Both the position numbers and the translations under genes were made by a program. Shown piece by piece: positions 1-8,625 of a stretch of DNA of 64,000 nucleotides. This DNA comes from Amycolatopsis thermoflava N1165 (GTDB lineage: Bacteria; Actinomycetota; Actinomycetes; Mycobacteriales; Pseudonocardiaceae). Below the pieces are notes generated by a model. It was given only the letters and a program-made list of their open reading frames with translations. It was not told the DNA's origin and searched no databases. Location of the stretch: contig NZ_KI421511.1 of NCBI RefSeq assembly GCF_000473265.1, positions 8,468,415-8,532,414 of the forward strand, read 5' to 3'. How positions within the stretch are numbered: position 1 is the first letter of the stretch; every line of letters begins with the position of its first letter.

Positions 1-1035
1 GCGCTCACGCGGCTGGTCGGCGTCCGGCACCCGGTGGTGCAGACCGGAATGGGCTGGGTCGCCGGCCCCCGCCTCGTCTCCGCCACCGCCGAAGCCGGCG
101 GGCTCGGCATCCTGGCCTCGGCCACGATGACCTACCTTGAACTCGAAGCCGCCATCGCGGAGGTCAAGCAGCGCACCGACCAGCCCTTCGGCGTCAACCT
201 CCGCGCCGACGCGCTGGACGCAGGCGAGCGGGTCGACCTGCTGATCAGGGAGGGGGTCAAAGTCGCGTCGTTCGCGCTGGCGCCGCGCAAGGAGATGATC
301 GCCAAACTGCGCGACCATGGCATCGTGGTGATCCCCTCCATCGGAGCCGCGCGACACGCCGAAAAGGTCGCCGCGTGGGGCGCCGATGCGGTGATCGTGC
401 AGGGCGGTGAGGGCGGCGGCCACACCGGCGGAGTGGCCACGACGCTGCTGCTGCCCTCGGTGCTCGACGCTGTTGACATCCCCGTCGTCGCGGCGGGCGG
501 GTTCTTCGACGGCCGTGGACTCGCGGCGGCGCTGGCCTACGGGGCGGCCGGGGTCGCGATGGGGACGCGGTTCCTGCTGAGCAAGGAAAGCACCGTACCG
601 GAGGAGGTCAAGCGGCTCTACCTCGCGCAGAACCTCACCGGCACCGTCGTGACACGGCGCGTCGACGGCCTGCCGCACCGCGTGTTGCGCACCGAGCTGG
701 TCGAGAAACTGGAAGACACCGGCCGGGTCCGCGGCACCATCCACGCCGTCCGCAACGCCCTGCGATTCCGCAAACTCACCGGCCTCTCCCTGCCCGCCAT
801 GATCCGCGAAGGCCTGGCCATGAAACACGGCAACGAGATGACCTGGAGCCAGATCATCATGGCCGCCAACACCCCGATGCTGCTGCGCGCCGGCCTCGTC
901 GAAGGCCGCACCGACGCGGGCGTCCTCGCCTCCGGCCAAGTCGTCGGCATGATCGACGACCTCCCGACCGTGGCCGACATCATCGACACCACCGTCACAC
1001 AGGCCGAGGAGATACTTCAGCGGCTGGGGGGTTGA
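1..1035 (+). CDS. ipdC: IpdC-like flavin oxidoreductase of the nitronate monooxygenase family (5' end outside window)
   Basis: The reading frame is open from base 1, so the start lies upstream; about ten residues of the family's usual N-terminus can be read before the first internal start codon. The product is a TIM-barrel FMN protein of the nitronate monooxygenase/2-nitropropane dioxygenase family. GGEGGGHTGG and AAGGFFDGRG are the phosphate-binding loops, and GTRFLLSKES follows. The neighbours (fadA6, ipdF, fadE30, fadD3, fadE31-33) match the mycobacterial HIP cluster. There the family member is IpdC, needed to introduce unsaturation into the bicyclic CoA intermediate before ring D is opened; the exact step is known only from family work. 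It converges on fadA6, with a hairpin between them. The upstream genes ipdA, ipdB and echA20 would be expected just outside the window. Confidence 0.85.
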   Translation, partial: ALTRLVGVRHPVVQTGMGWVAGPRLVSATAEAGGLGILASATMTYLELEAAIAEVKQRTDQPFGVNLRADALDAGERVDLLIREGVKVASFALAPRKEMIAKLRDHGIVVIPSIGAARHAEKVAAWGADAVIVQGGEGGGHTGGVATTLLLPSVLDAVDIPVVAAGGFFDGRGLAAALAYGAAGVAMGTRFLLSKESTVPEEVKRLYLAQNLTGTVVTRRVDGLPHRVLRTELVEKLEDTGRVRGTIHAVRNALRFRKLTGLSLPAMIREGLAMKHGNEMTWSQIIMAANTPMLLRAGLVEGRTDAGVLASGQVVGMIDDLPTVADIIDTTVTQAEEILQRLGG

Positions 1036-1036
1036 G

Positions 1037-1057
1037 GGGAGGCGCGGTGCGCCTCCC
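1037..1057. terminator. Hairpin between convergent ipdC and fadA6
   Basis: Arms GGGAGGCGC and GCGCCTCCC pair perfectly over 9 bp around a GGT loop, directly after the ipdC stop and before the fadA6 stop on the other strand. There is no U tract, which is usual in high-GC actinobacteria. It is a likely bidirectional terminator. Confidence 0.6.
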
Positions 1058-1063
1058 GCTCGG

Positions 1064-2215
1064 TCACAACCGTTCGATGATCGTCACGTTGGCGGTGCCG
1101 CCGCCTTCGCACATGGTTTGCAGGCCGTAGCGGCCGTTGCGGCGTTCCAGTTCGTGCAGGAGGGTGGCCAGCAGTTTGGTGCCGGTGGCGCCGATGGGGT
1201 GGCCGAGGGCGATGCCGCCGCCGTTGACGTTGACTCGGTGGGGGTTGGCGCCGGTTTCGTCGAGCCAGGCCAGGACGACGCTGGCGAAGGCTTCGTTGAC
1301 CTCGAACAGGTCGATGTCGTCGACGGTGAGGCCGGTCTTCTTCAGGGCGTGGGCGGTGGCGGGGATGGGTCCGGTGAGCATCCACACCGGATCCGCCGCG
1401 CGCACCGAGATGTGGTGGATGCGGGCGCGTGGAGTGAGTCCGTGGTCCCGCACGAAGGACTCCGAGGCGATCAGCGCGGCGCTGGCGCCGTCGGAGATCT
1501 GGCTCGCCACGGCCGCGGTGAGGCGGGAACCCTCGGAGAGTGGCTTGAGTCCTTGCATGCGTTCGAGGCTGGTGTCGCGGCGCGGGCCTTCGTCGATCGA
1601 GAAGTCGTCGAGCGGGGCGATTTCTGCGGTGAATCGGCCGGTATCGATCGCCTCCAGCGCGCGCTGGTGGCTGCGCAGCGCGTAGGTTTCCATGGCTTCG
1701 CGGGTGATGTCCCAGTGCTCGGCGATCATGTCGGCGGAGCGGAACTGGGACACTTCGACGCTGCCGTAGCGTTCCTGCCAGCCTTTGGAGCCGGAGAACG
1801 GGTCGTCGAAGCCGTATTCGCGGCCGGCGAGCATGGCGGCGCTGATCGGGATGCGGCTCATGTTCTGCACCCCGCCGGCGAGTACGAGGTCTTGGGTTCC
1901 GGAGAGCACGGCCTGGGCGGCGAAGTGCACGGCCTGCTGGCTGGATCCGCATTGCCGGTCCACGGTCACCCCGGGCACGTGGTCGGGGTAGCCGGCGGCG
2001 AGCCAGGCGGTGCGGGCGATGTTGCCGGATTGGGGGCCGAGGGTGTCGGTGCAGCCGAGGATGACGTCGTCGACCAGGTCCGGGTCCACCCCGGCCCGCG
2101 ACACCACCGCCTGGATGATGTGGGCGGCCAGGTCGGCGGGGTGCCACCCGGACAACGCACCGCCACGCCTGCCGACGGGGGTGCGCACGGCGTCGAGAAG
2201 AAAGGCTTCAGGCAC
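1064..2215 (-). CDS. fadA6: Thiolase FadA6 (acetyl-CoA C-acyltransferase, HIP pathway)
   Basis: A 383-residue thiolase, the length expected for FadA6. The nucleophilic Cys89 sits in VDRQCGSSQQ, GHPIGATG carries the active-site His, and MCEGGG near the C-terminus holds the second catalytic Cys. In the HIP pathway FadA6 cleaves beta-ketoacyl-CoA intermediates formed after ring opening, releasing acetyl-CoA; this assignment rests on family and context. It is the last gene of a leftward operon fadE30-ipdF-fadA6, 9 bp downstream of ipdF. In M. tuberculosis kstR2 lies beside fadA6; no TetR gene is present here. Confidence 0.85.
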   Translation of the reverse strand: MPEAFLLDAVRTPVGRRGGALSGWHPADLAAHIIQAVVSRAGVDPDLVDDVILGCTDTLGPQSGNIARTAWLAAGYPDHVPGVTVDRQCGSSQQAVHFAAQAVLSGTQDLVLAGGVQNMSRIPISAAMLAGREYGFDDPFSGSKGWQERYGSVEVSQFRSADMIAEHWDITREAMETYALRSHQRALEAIDTGRFTAEIAPLDDFSIDEGPRRDTSLERMQGLKPLSEGSRLTAAVASQISDGASAALIASESFVRDHGLTPRARIHHISVRAADPVWMLTGPIPATAHALKKTGLTVDDIDLFEVNEAFASVVLAWLDETGANPHRVNVNGGGIALGHPIGATGTKLLATLLHELERRNGRYGLQTMCEGGGTANVTIIERL

Positions 2216-2224
2216 TTGGGCTCC

Positions 2225-2995
2225 CTAGGGGTGCTGGCTGGACACGGACACCACTTCACCGGTCATGTAGCTCGCGTAGTCGCTGGCGAGGAACACCATC
2301 ACGTTGGCCACCTCCCAGGGTTCGGCCGCCCGGCCGAACGCTTCCCGGCCCTGCAACTCCTGCAGTAGCTCGTCGCTGGTCACTTTGGCGAGGAACGGGT
2401 GCATCGCCAGACTCGGTGCCACGGCGTTGATCCGCACGCCGTGCTCGGCGGCATCCAGCGCACTGCACCGCGTCAGAGCCATCACCCCGGCCTTCGCCGC
2501 GGCGTAGTGCGCCTGCCCGGCCTGTGCCCGCCACCCGATCACCGACGCGTTGTTGACGATCGCCCCGCCGCCGCCCTGGTCGACGAACTGCCGCAACACC
2601 GCCCGCGTGCAGCGGAACGTTCCGGTCAACGTGATGTCGAGAACCCGGGACCACTCGTCGTCGGTCATCTCCAGCACCGAGCGGGTCCCGCCCAGCCCGG
2701 CGTTGTTGATCATCACGTCGATCCGGCCGAACTGCTCCACCGCCCCGGCGACCAGCCCCTGCACCTGGGATTCGTCGGTGACGTCGCAGGCGATCGCGTG
2801 CACCTTGCCCAGTTCGGCCAGCTCGGCGGCCTTCTCCGCGAGGCGGCGTTCGTGCCAGTCGCTCACGACGACGCTGGCGCCTTCTTCGAGGCAGCGTTTC
2901 GCCACGGCGGAGCCGATGCCGGTGCCCGCGGCGGCGGTCACCACCACGACCTTGTCCTCCAGCAGGTGGTGTCCGGGTGGGTAGTGGGGGATCAC
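2225..2995 (-). CDS. ipdF: Short-chain dehydrogenase IpdF
   Basis: A 256-residue SDR. Cofactor motif AAAGTGIG lies near residues 20-27, NNAG in the middle, and the catalytic pair HYAAAK with Ser in NNASVIG. I chose the GTG at 2995 because it overlaps the fadE30 stop as GTGA, a coupled start; the open frame runs further upstream only inside fadE30. In the HIP pathway the SDR between fadE30 and fadA6 is IpdF, which acts on the 5-oxo/5-hydroxy groups of HIP-CoA-type intermediates. It could also be a generic beta-hydroxyacyl-CoA dehydrogenase, but synteny makes IpdF the better name. Confidence 0.83.
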   Translation of the reverse strand: MIPHYPPGHHLLEDKVVVVTAAAGTGIGSAVAKRCLEEGASVVVSDWHERRLAEKAAELAELGKVHAIACDVTDESQVQGLVAGAVEQFGRIDVMINNAGLGGTRSVLEMTDDEWSRVLDITLTGTFRCTRAVLRQFVDQGGGGAIVNNASVIGWRAQAGQAHYAAAKAGVMALTRCSALDAAEHGVRINAVAPSLAMHPFLAKVTSDELLQELQGREAFGRAAEPWEVANVMVFLASDYASYMTGEVVSVSSQHP

Positions 2996-4131
2996 CGGGC
3001 CTCCTTGGGCAGGCCGAGCACCCGCTCGGCGATGATGTTGCGTTCGATCTCGTCCGAGCCGCCGTAGATGGTGTCGGCGCGGGTGAACAGGAACAGCCGC
3101 TGCCACTCGTCCAGCTCGCCGTCGGCGACCAGCGACCGCGCCCCCCGCGCCCGCACCGCCAGCTCACCGAGCCCGCGGTGCCACTGCGCCCACATCAGCT
3201 TGCCGACCGCGACCTCCGGCCCCGCCGCCTGACCCAGCGTCCGCAACGCGTGCGCCCGCAGCACCCGCAGGCCCATCCGCGCGCGCTCCAGATCGGCGCG
3301 CAGCAGCGGATCCTCCCAGGTGCCCAGCCGCTTGGCCTCCGCCTCGATACCGTCCAGCTCGCGGCGGAAACCGATCTGCTGCCCGAGCGTGGACACGCCG
3401 CGTTCGAAGCCGAGGGTGGCCATCGCGATCCGCCACCCCTCACCCGGTTCACCGACCACCATCGAGGCGGGAGTCCGGGCATCGTCGAAGAACACCTCGT
3501 TGAACTCGCTGGTGCCGGTCAGCTGCTGGATCGGCCGCACCGTCACCCCGTCCTGCCGCAACGGCACCAACAGATACGACAACCCGCGGTGGCGCTGCGA
3601 CCCCCGCTCGGTGCGGGCCAGCACGAAACACCAGTCCGCCACATGCGCCAGCGACGTCCAGATCTTCTGCCCGTTGACCACCCACTCGCCGTCCCGCAAC
3701 TCCGCCGAGGTGGACACCGCCGCCAGATCCGACCCGGCCCCGGGCTCGGAGTAGCCCTGGCACCACAGCTCCTCCACCGCCACGATCTTCGGCAGGAACC
3801 GCGCCCGCTGCCCCGGAGTGCCGAACGCGATCAACGTCGGCCCCAGCAACTGCTCCCCGATGTGGTTCACCCGCGCCGGCGCCCCCGACGCCGCGTACTC
3901 CTCGTGGAAGGCCACCTGCTCCTCCAGCGACAACCCCCGCCCACCGAACTCCACCGGCCAGCCCACACACGTCCAGCCCGCCGCCGCCAGATGCCGCTCC
4001 CACGCCAGCCGCAGATCGAACGCCTCGTGCTCGCGCCCCGGCCCGCCCAGCCCACGCAACGCCGCGAACTCACCGGTCAGGTTGTCCACCAGCCACTCCG
4101 CGACCTCACGACGGAACCGCGTCAGCTCCAA
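2992..4131 (-). CDS. fadE30: Acyl-CoA dehydrogenase FadE30
   Basis: A 379-residue FAD acyl-CoA dehydrogenase, close to the usual FadE30 length. SEPGAGSDLA and the WTSLAH segment line the FAD/substrate pocket, and the C-terminal YGGSDEIERNIIAERVLGL is typical of steroid-type FadEs. The start is a TTG at 4131 with an ideal AGGAGG six bases upstream; a GTG further upstream would place the Shine-Dalgarno inside the gene. FadE30 dehydrogenates the HIP-CoA side chain in the first beta-oxidation round. It heads the leftward operon and is divergent from fadD3, sharing the KstR-type box at 4176-4189. Confidence 0.87.
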   Translation of the reverse strand: MELTRFRREVAEWLVDNLTGEFAALRGLGGPGREHEAFDLRLAWERHLAAAGWTCVGWPVEFGGRGLSLEEQVAFHEEYAASGAPARVNHIGEQLLGPTLIAFGTPGQRARFLPKIVAVEELWCQGYSEPGAGSDLAAVSTSAELRDGEWVVNGQKIWTSLAHVADWCFVLARTERGSQRHRGLSYLLVPLRQDGVTVRPIQQLTGTSEFNEVFFDDARTPASMVVGEPGEGWRIAMATLGFERGVSTLGQQIGFRRELDGIEAEAKRLGTWEDPLLRADLERARMGLRVLRAHALRTLGQAAGPEVAVGKLMWAQWHRGLGELAVRARGARSLVADGELDEWQRLFLFTRADTIYGGSDEIERNIIAERVLGLPKEAR

Positions 4132-4175
4132 CGCACGCCTCCTTGCTGCCCGGCCCACCGGGCACCTAGGGTAAT

Positions 4176-4189
4176 GAGAACACGTTCTA
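4176..4189. promoter_or_regulatory. KstR-type TetR operator in the fadE30-fadD3 divergent promoter
   Basis: GAGAACACGTTCTA contains the perfect palindrome AGAACACGTTCT. It fits the published KstR consensus TnnAACnnGTTnnA at every fixed position but the first. It does not fit the KstR2 consensus AnCAAGnnCTTGnT that controls these genes in mycobacteria and rhodococci. It is centred 26-33 bp from the coding start of fadD3 and about 50 bp from that of fadE30, so one bound dimer could repress both operons. Confidence 0.7.
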
Positions 4190-4214
4190 GTTTACCGGTC
4201 CAGGGGAGGGTGCG

Positions 4215-5723
4215 GTGGGGCAGACCACGATCCCGGCCGTCGTCCGTGACGCCGCCGCGAAGTTCGGCTCGTCCGAGGCATTGGTCGACGGCGGCGTCCG
4301 GCTCGATTTCCGGCAACTCCTGGAACGTGTTCAAGCCGTAGCCGGGGCGTTCGCGGCACGCGGGGTCCAGCCCGGCGACCGGGTCGCGATCAACCTGCCG
4401 AACACGCACCACTGGGTGCTGTCGGCGCTCGGCGCGCTGTACGCGGGCGCGGTCCTGGTGCCGGTCAACACCCGGTTCACCGCCACCGAGACCGTGGACC
4501 TGCTGGTCCGCAGCCGCGCCAAGGCGCTCGTCGTCGCCGCGGACTTCCTCGGCGCCGACCGGTACGCCGCGATCAAGGCGACCGGCGCCGCGCTGCCCGA
4601 CCTGGGCATCGTCGTCCGCGTCCCGCTCGAACAACCGCACCGCCCCGTCCAGGGCACCCTCGGCTGGGACGAGTTCCTCGGCGAGCGCGCGCCCGCGGCG
4701 GACGTCGAGGCACGGGCGGATGCCGTCCGGCCCGACGACGTCAGCGACATCCTGTTCACCTCCGGCACCACCGGCCGCTCGAAGGGCGTCCTGTCGGCCC
4801 ACCGCCAGGTGGTCGACGTGGCGGCGGCGTGGGCGGAATGCGGCCGGGTCACCGCCGACGACCGGTACCTGGTGATCAACCCGTTCTTCCACAGCTTCGG
4901 CTACAAGGCCGGGATCGTGGTCGCCCTGCTGACCGGGGCCACGATCGTGCCGCAGGCGGTGTTCGACGTGCGGGCGACGCTGGCGACGATCCGCCGCGAG
5001 CGGATCTCGGTGCTGCCCGGTGCGCCGACGATCTTCCAATCGCTGCTCCAGGAACCGGACCGCGGGGACACCTCGTCGCTGCGGCTCGCCGTCACCGGCG
5101 CGGCGACCGTGCCCGCCTCCCTCGTCCGGCGGATGCGGGCCGAGCTGGGGTTCGACACCGTGTTGACCGCCTACGGGCTCACCGAGGCGGTCGTGGTGAC
5201 AATGTGCCGCCCCGGCGACGACGCGGAGCTGGTCGCGCGCACGTCCGGCCGGGCCACCGCCGGGTTCGAGGTCGCGATCCGCGGTTCCGAGGTCGTCGTC
5301 CGCGGGCCCAACGTGATGCTCGGCTACCTCGACGACCCGGAGGCGACCGCGCACGCGATCGACGAGCAGGGCTGGCTGCACACCGGCGACGTCGGCGAAC
5401 TGGACGACGCGGGCTACCTGACCCTCACCGGACGGCTCAAGGACATGTACATCTGCGGCGGGTTCAACGTCTACCCGGCGGAGGTCGAGCACGCTCTGAC
5501 CGAACTCGACGGCGTGCGCGACGTCGCCGTCGTCGGGGTGCCGGACGAGCGCATGGGCGAGGTGGGCAAGGCGTTCGTCGTCGGCACCGGGCTGACGGCC
5601 GAGCAAGTGATCGGGTTCTGCCGGGAGCGGCTGGCCAACTACAAGGTCCCGCGGCTCGTCGAATTCGTGGACGAGCTGCCCCGCAACGCTTCCGGCAAGG
5701 TGCTGAAGCGGCAGCTGAGGTGA
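4215..5723 (+). CDS. fadD3: HIP-CoA ligase FadD3 (acyl-CoA synthetase)
   Basis: A 502-residue ANL-family adenylate-forming ligase. TSGTTGRSKG at 182-191 is the phosphate loop, YGLTEA the A5 motif, GWLHTGD and GRLKDMYICGGFNVYP are A7-A8, and the catalytic Lys is in NASGKVLKR at the C-terminus. The GTG start has AGGGGAGGG upstream. FadD3 activates the C/D-ring propionate (HIP) with ATP and CoA, the entry step of the pathway. The identification rests on length, the divergent fadE30 and the downstream fadE31-33. It is the first gene of the rightward operon; the next gene starts 9 bp on. Confidence 0.86.
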   Translation: MGQTTIPAVVRDAAAKFGSSEALVDGGVRLDFRQLLERVQAVAGAFAARGVQPGDRVAINLPNTHHWVLSALGALYAGAVLVPVNTRFTATETVDLLVRSRAKALVVAADFLGADRYAAIKATGAALPDLGIVVRVPLEQPHRPVQGTLGWDEFLGERAPAADVEARADAVRPDDVSDILFTSGTTGRSKGVLSAHRQVVDVAAAWAECGRVTADDRYLVINPFFHSFGYKAGIVVALLTGATIVPQAVFDVRATLATIRRERISVLPGAPTIFQSLLQEPDRGDTSSLRLAVTGAATVPASLVRRMRAELGFDTVLTAYGLTEAVVVTMCRPGDDAELVARTSGRATAGFEVAIRGSEVVVRGPNVMLGYLDDPEATAHAIDEQGWLHTGDVGELDDAGYLTLTGRLKDMYICGGFNVYPAEVEHALTELDGVRDVAVVGVPDERMGEVGKAFVVGTGLTAEQVIGFCRERLANYKVPRLVEFVDELPRNASGKVLKRQLR

Positions 5724-5732
5724 GGAGAACGC

Positions 5733-6575
5733 ATGACCGAGGACGTCGTCCGCTATGAGCGCCGGGGTGCGGTGGCGGTGGTGACGATGAACCGCCCGGA
5801 GTACCGCAACGCGCAGAACTCGGCGATGACTTATGCGCTGGATGATGCGTTCACCCGCGCGGTGGACGATGCCGAGGTGAAGGTGATCGTGCTGGCGGGG
5901 GAGGGCAAGCACTTCTCGGCCGGCCATGACATCGGCACGCCCGGTCGTGATGTCGACCAGAGCTTCGACCGGCGGGCCGTGGTGTGGTGGGACCACACGA
6001 CACGTGAGGGCGGGGATCAGCGGTTCGCCCGGGAGTCGGAGGTGTATCTGGGGATGTGCCGCCGGTGGCGGGAGATCCCGAAACCGATGATCGCGTCGGT
6101 GCAGGGGGCGTGCATCGCGGGCGGGCTGATGCTGGCCTGGGTCTGCGACCTCATCGTGGCCTCCGACGACGCGTTCTTCGCCGATCCCGTGGTGCGGATG
6201 GGCATTCCGGGCGTGGAGTACTTCGCGCACCCCTGGGTGCTGGGTCCGCGGGCGGCGAAGGAAGTCCTGTTCACCGGCGAACGGTTCACGGTGCAGCAGG
6301 CCCAGGAATGGGGCATGGTCAACCGCGTCGTGCCGCGCGCCGAACTCGAAGCGCGGACTTTTGCGCTGGCGGAGACGATCGCGCGGATGCCGCAGTTCGG
6401 GCTGGCGCTGGCGAAGAAGGCGGTCAACCAGGCCGAGGATCTGATGGGTTTGCGGTCGGGAATGGACTCGGTGTTCGGGCTGCACCACTTCGCGCACGCG
6501 CACAACGCCGAAACCTCCACCGATTCGCTGGGTGGGCAGGACGCACGCTCGATGCGGGACGGGGCGCAGCGCTGA
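5733..6575 (+). CDS. Enoyl-CoA hydratase/isomerase family protein inside the HIP operon
   Basis: A 280-residue crotonase-fold protein with GAGGAG before its ATG. FSAGHDI and GACIAGGLMLAWVCDLIVA form the oxyanion hole, and DPVVRMGIPGVEYFAH replaces the usual E-x-x-LG-x-x-P segment with an Asp and a shifted Glu. A long insert with the WWDHTTREGG segment (residues about 85-100) separates the first two motifs. It is not EchA20, whose sequence and length (about 247 residues) differ. It is coupled to fadE31 (TGATG overlap), so it probably hydrates an enoyl-CoA made by the FadE31-33 enzymes. M. tuberculosis has no gene at this position. Confidence 0.85.
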   Translation: MTEDVVRYERRGAVAVVTMNRPEYRNAQNSAMTYALDDAFTRAVDDAEVKVIVLAGEGKHFSAGHDIGTPGRDVDQSFDRRAVVWWDHTTREGGDQRFARESEVYLGMCRRWREIPKPMIASVQGACIAGGLMLAWVCDLIVASDDAFFADPVVRMGIPGVEYFAHPWVLGPRAAKEVLFTGERFTVQQAQEWGMVNRVVPRAELEARTFALAETIARMPQFGLALAKKAVNQAEDLMGLRSGMDSVFGLHHFAHAHNAETSTDSLGGQDARSMRDGAQR

Positions 6576-7705
6576 TGGACCTCGACATCGATGCCGAGTC
6601 GGTGGCGTTCCGGGACGAGGTGCGGGAGTGGCTGGCGGCGCATGTGCCGACGCTGCCGTCGATGGACACCGCGGAGGGCTTTGCCGCGCACCGGGAGTGG
6701 GAGGCGCAGCTGGCGGACGCCCGGTTGTCGGTGGTGTCGTGGCCGCGCGAGTACGGCGGGCGGGATGCGTCGCTGTTGCAGTGGGTGCTGTTCGAGGAGG
6801 AGTACTACGCCGCGGGCGCACCCGGGCGGGTCAGCCAGAACGGGATCTTCATGCTGGGGCCGACCTTGTTCGCCCACGGCACCGCCGAGCAGCGGGACCG
6901 GATCCTGCCGGCCATGGCCCGCGGTGAGCAGGTGTGGGCGCAGGCCTGGTCCGAACCCGAAGCCGGCAGCGACATCGCCGCGTTGCGCAGCAGCGCCGTG
7001 CGCACCGAGGGCGGGTGGTTGCTGTCCGGGCAGAAAACCTGGTCCTCCCGCGCGGCGTTCGCCGACCGCGCGTTCGGATTGTTCCGCACCGACCCCGGCG
7101 AGCGGCGGCACCGGGGTTTGACGTATTTCATGTTCGACCTGCGCGCCGAGGGCGTGACCGTGCGGCCGATCCCGCAGCTGGACGGGGAGCCGGGATTCGC
7201 CGAGATCTTCCTGGACCAGGTGTTCGTGCCCGATGCGGACGTGATCGGCGAACCGGGCCAGGGGTGGCGGGTGGCGATGACCACCGCCAACAACGAGCGC
7301 GGCCTGTCCCTGCGCAGCCCCGGCCGCTTCCTCGCCGCCGCCAACCGGCTCGTGGACCTGTGGCGCTCGACGGGGGAACCGGCCGCCTCCCGGGACCGGG
7401 TGGCGGATGCGTGGATCGGGGCGCGGGCCTACCAGCTCTACACCTTCGGCACCGTCTCCCGGCTGGCCGAGGGCGGCCAGCTCGGGCCGGAATCCAGCGT
7501 CAACAAGCTGTTCTGGTCCCACCTCGACCTCGGCCTGCACGACACCGCGCTGGACATCCTCGGCCCAGCGGCTGAAACCGACCGGGCGTGGGTGGAGGGC
7601 TACCTGTTCTCCCTCGCCGGACCGATCTACGGCGGCACCGACCAGATCCAGCGCAACACCATCGCCGAACGACTCCTGGGACTGCCGAAGGAGGCCCGCC
7701 GATGA
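6575..7705 (+). CDS. fadE31: Acyl-CoA dehydrogenase FadE31
   Basis: A 376-residue acyl-CoA dehydrogenase, the size of FadE31. WSEPEAGSDIA, a WSSRAAFAD segment and the C-terminal YGGTDQIQRNTIAERLLGL match fadE30-type enzymes. The ATG overlaps the stop of the hydratase gene by one base, and its own stop overlaps the next ATG. Steroid FadEs often work as hetero-oligomers in which one subunit lacks part of the active site; this full-length subunit probably pairs with the shorter FadE32. It acts late in HIP breakdown, on the open-chain CoA esters. Confidence 0.83.
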   Translation: MDLDIDAESVAFRDEVREWLAAHVPTLPSMDTAEGFAAHREWEAQLADARLSVVSWPREYGGRDASLLQWVLFEEEYYAAGAPGRVSQNGIFMLGPTLFAHGTAEQRDRILPAMARGEQVWAQAWSEPEAGSDIAALRSSAVRTEGGWLLSGQKTWSSRAAFADRAFGLFRTDPGERRHRGLTYFMFDLRAEGVTVRPIPQLDGEPGFAEIFLDQVFVPDADVIGEPGQGWRVAMTTANNERGLSLRSPGRFLAAANRLVDLWRSTGEPAASRDRVADAWIGARAYQLYTFGTVSRLAEGGQLGPESSVNKLFWSHLDLGLHDTALDILGPAAETDRAWVEGYLFSLAGPIYGGTDQIQRNTIAERLLGLPKEARR

Positions 7706-8625
7706 GATTCGCGCTCTCCCCTGAACAGCGGGACTTCGCCACCAGCCTGCACGACTACCTCACCGGCGCCGACACCCCCGGCGCCACCCGCTCCTGGGCG
7801 CAGGGACGGCACGAACCCGGCCGCAAACTCCTGCGCGGCCTCGCCGAACTGGGCGTGCCCGCCCTGCTCATCGACGAAGCCCACGGCGGACTCGGCGCCG
7901 ACCCGGTCGACCTGGTCGTGGCCTTCGAAGCCCTGGGCTACCACGCCGTCCCCGGACCGCTGGTGGAAACCGCCGCGGTCGCGCCCGCCGTCCCGGCCGC
8001 CCAGGCGTGGTGGCCGGCACTGGCCTCGGGAGAGGCCTTGGCCACGGTGGTGGCGCCGCCGCACGTGCCCCTCGCGCTGGACGCCGACATCGCCCAGGTG
8101 GTCGTCGACCTGGGCGCCGGCACCCTCGGCGAGACCACCGGGACCGAAGTCGTCGGCTCCCTCGATCCCACCCGCCGCCTGTTCCGGGTGCCCAGCGCCA
8201 CCCCGCTGACCGGCGGCAGGGCCTTCGACCTCGGCGTTCTCGCCGTGGCCGCGCAGCTGCTCGGCGCCGGGCAATGGCTGCTCGACGCCTCGGTCGCCTA
8301 CGCCAAGCAACGCAGCCAATACGGCCGGCTCATCGGCGAATACCAGGCGATCAAGCACCTGCTCGCCGACGTCGCCACCCACCTCGAACTCACCCGGCCC
8401 CTCGTGCACGGCGCCGCCGTCACCGCCAGCCCACAGGACATCTCCGCCGCCAAGGTCAAAGCCGGCGACGCCGCCTACCTCGCCGCCCGCACCGCCCTCC
8501 AGGTCCACGGCGCCATCGGCTACACCGCCGAACACGACCTCGGCCTCCGACTGACCAAAGTCCGGGCACTGACCGGAGCCTGGGGCGACGGCCGGTTCCA
8601 CCGCGAGCGGGTGCTGGCGCGATGA
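7702..8625 (+). CDS. fadE32: Acyl-CoA dehydrogenase FadE32 (short subunit)
   Basis: A 307-residue acyl-CoA dehydrogenase-like protein. It keeps the N-terminal helical domain (LSPEQRDF), a reduced middle beta-domain and a C-terminal domain with YAKQRSQYGRLIGEYQAIKH and LQVHGAIGYTAEHDLGL. Its short length is normal for FadE32 and fits a partner subunit. The start is an ATG in an ATGA overlap with fadE31; frame extensions further upstream lie in fadE31. In mycobacteria FadE31/FadE32/FadE33 are required after ring opening of the HIP-derived CoA ester. Confidence 0.82.
   Translation: MRFALSPEQRDFATSLHDYLTGADTPGATRSWAQGRHEPGRKLLRGLAELGVPALLIDEAHGGLGADPVDLVVAFEALGYHAVPGPLVETAAVAPAVPAAQAWWPALASGEALATVVAPPHVPLALDADIAQVVVDLGAGTLGETTGTEVVGSLDPTRRLFRVPSATPLTGGRAFDLGVLAVAAQLLGAGQWLLDASVAYAKQRSQYGRLIGEYQAIKHLLADVATHLELTRPLVHGAAVTASPQDISAAKVKAGDAAYLAARTALQVHGAIGYTAEHDLGLRLTKVRALTGAWGDGRFHRERVLAR

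Noticed and set aside
4132-4214. A KstR2 (CAAG/CTTG) site before fadE30 or fadD3
   Set aside because: I looked for AnCAAGnnCTTGnT in this gap and found only the AGAACACGTTCT palindrome.
5733-6575. EchA20, the ring-opening enzyme of the HIP pathway
   Set aside because: Length and motifs differ from EchA20; only a general crotonase assignment is supported.
4122-6821. An 899-codon open frame on the minus strand opposite fadD3 and the hydratase
   Set aside because: It is a GC-rich antisense shadow: Arg/His/Pro-rich, no domain, and it covers the well supported plus-strand genes.
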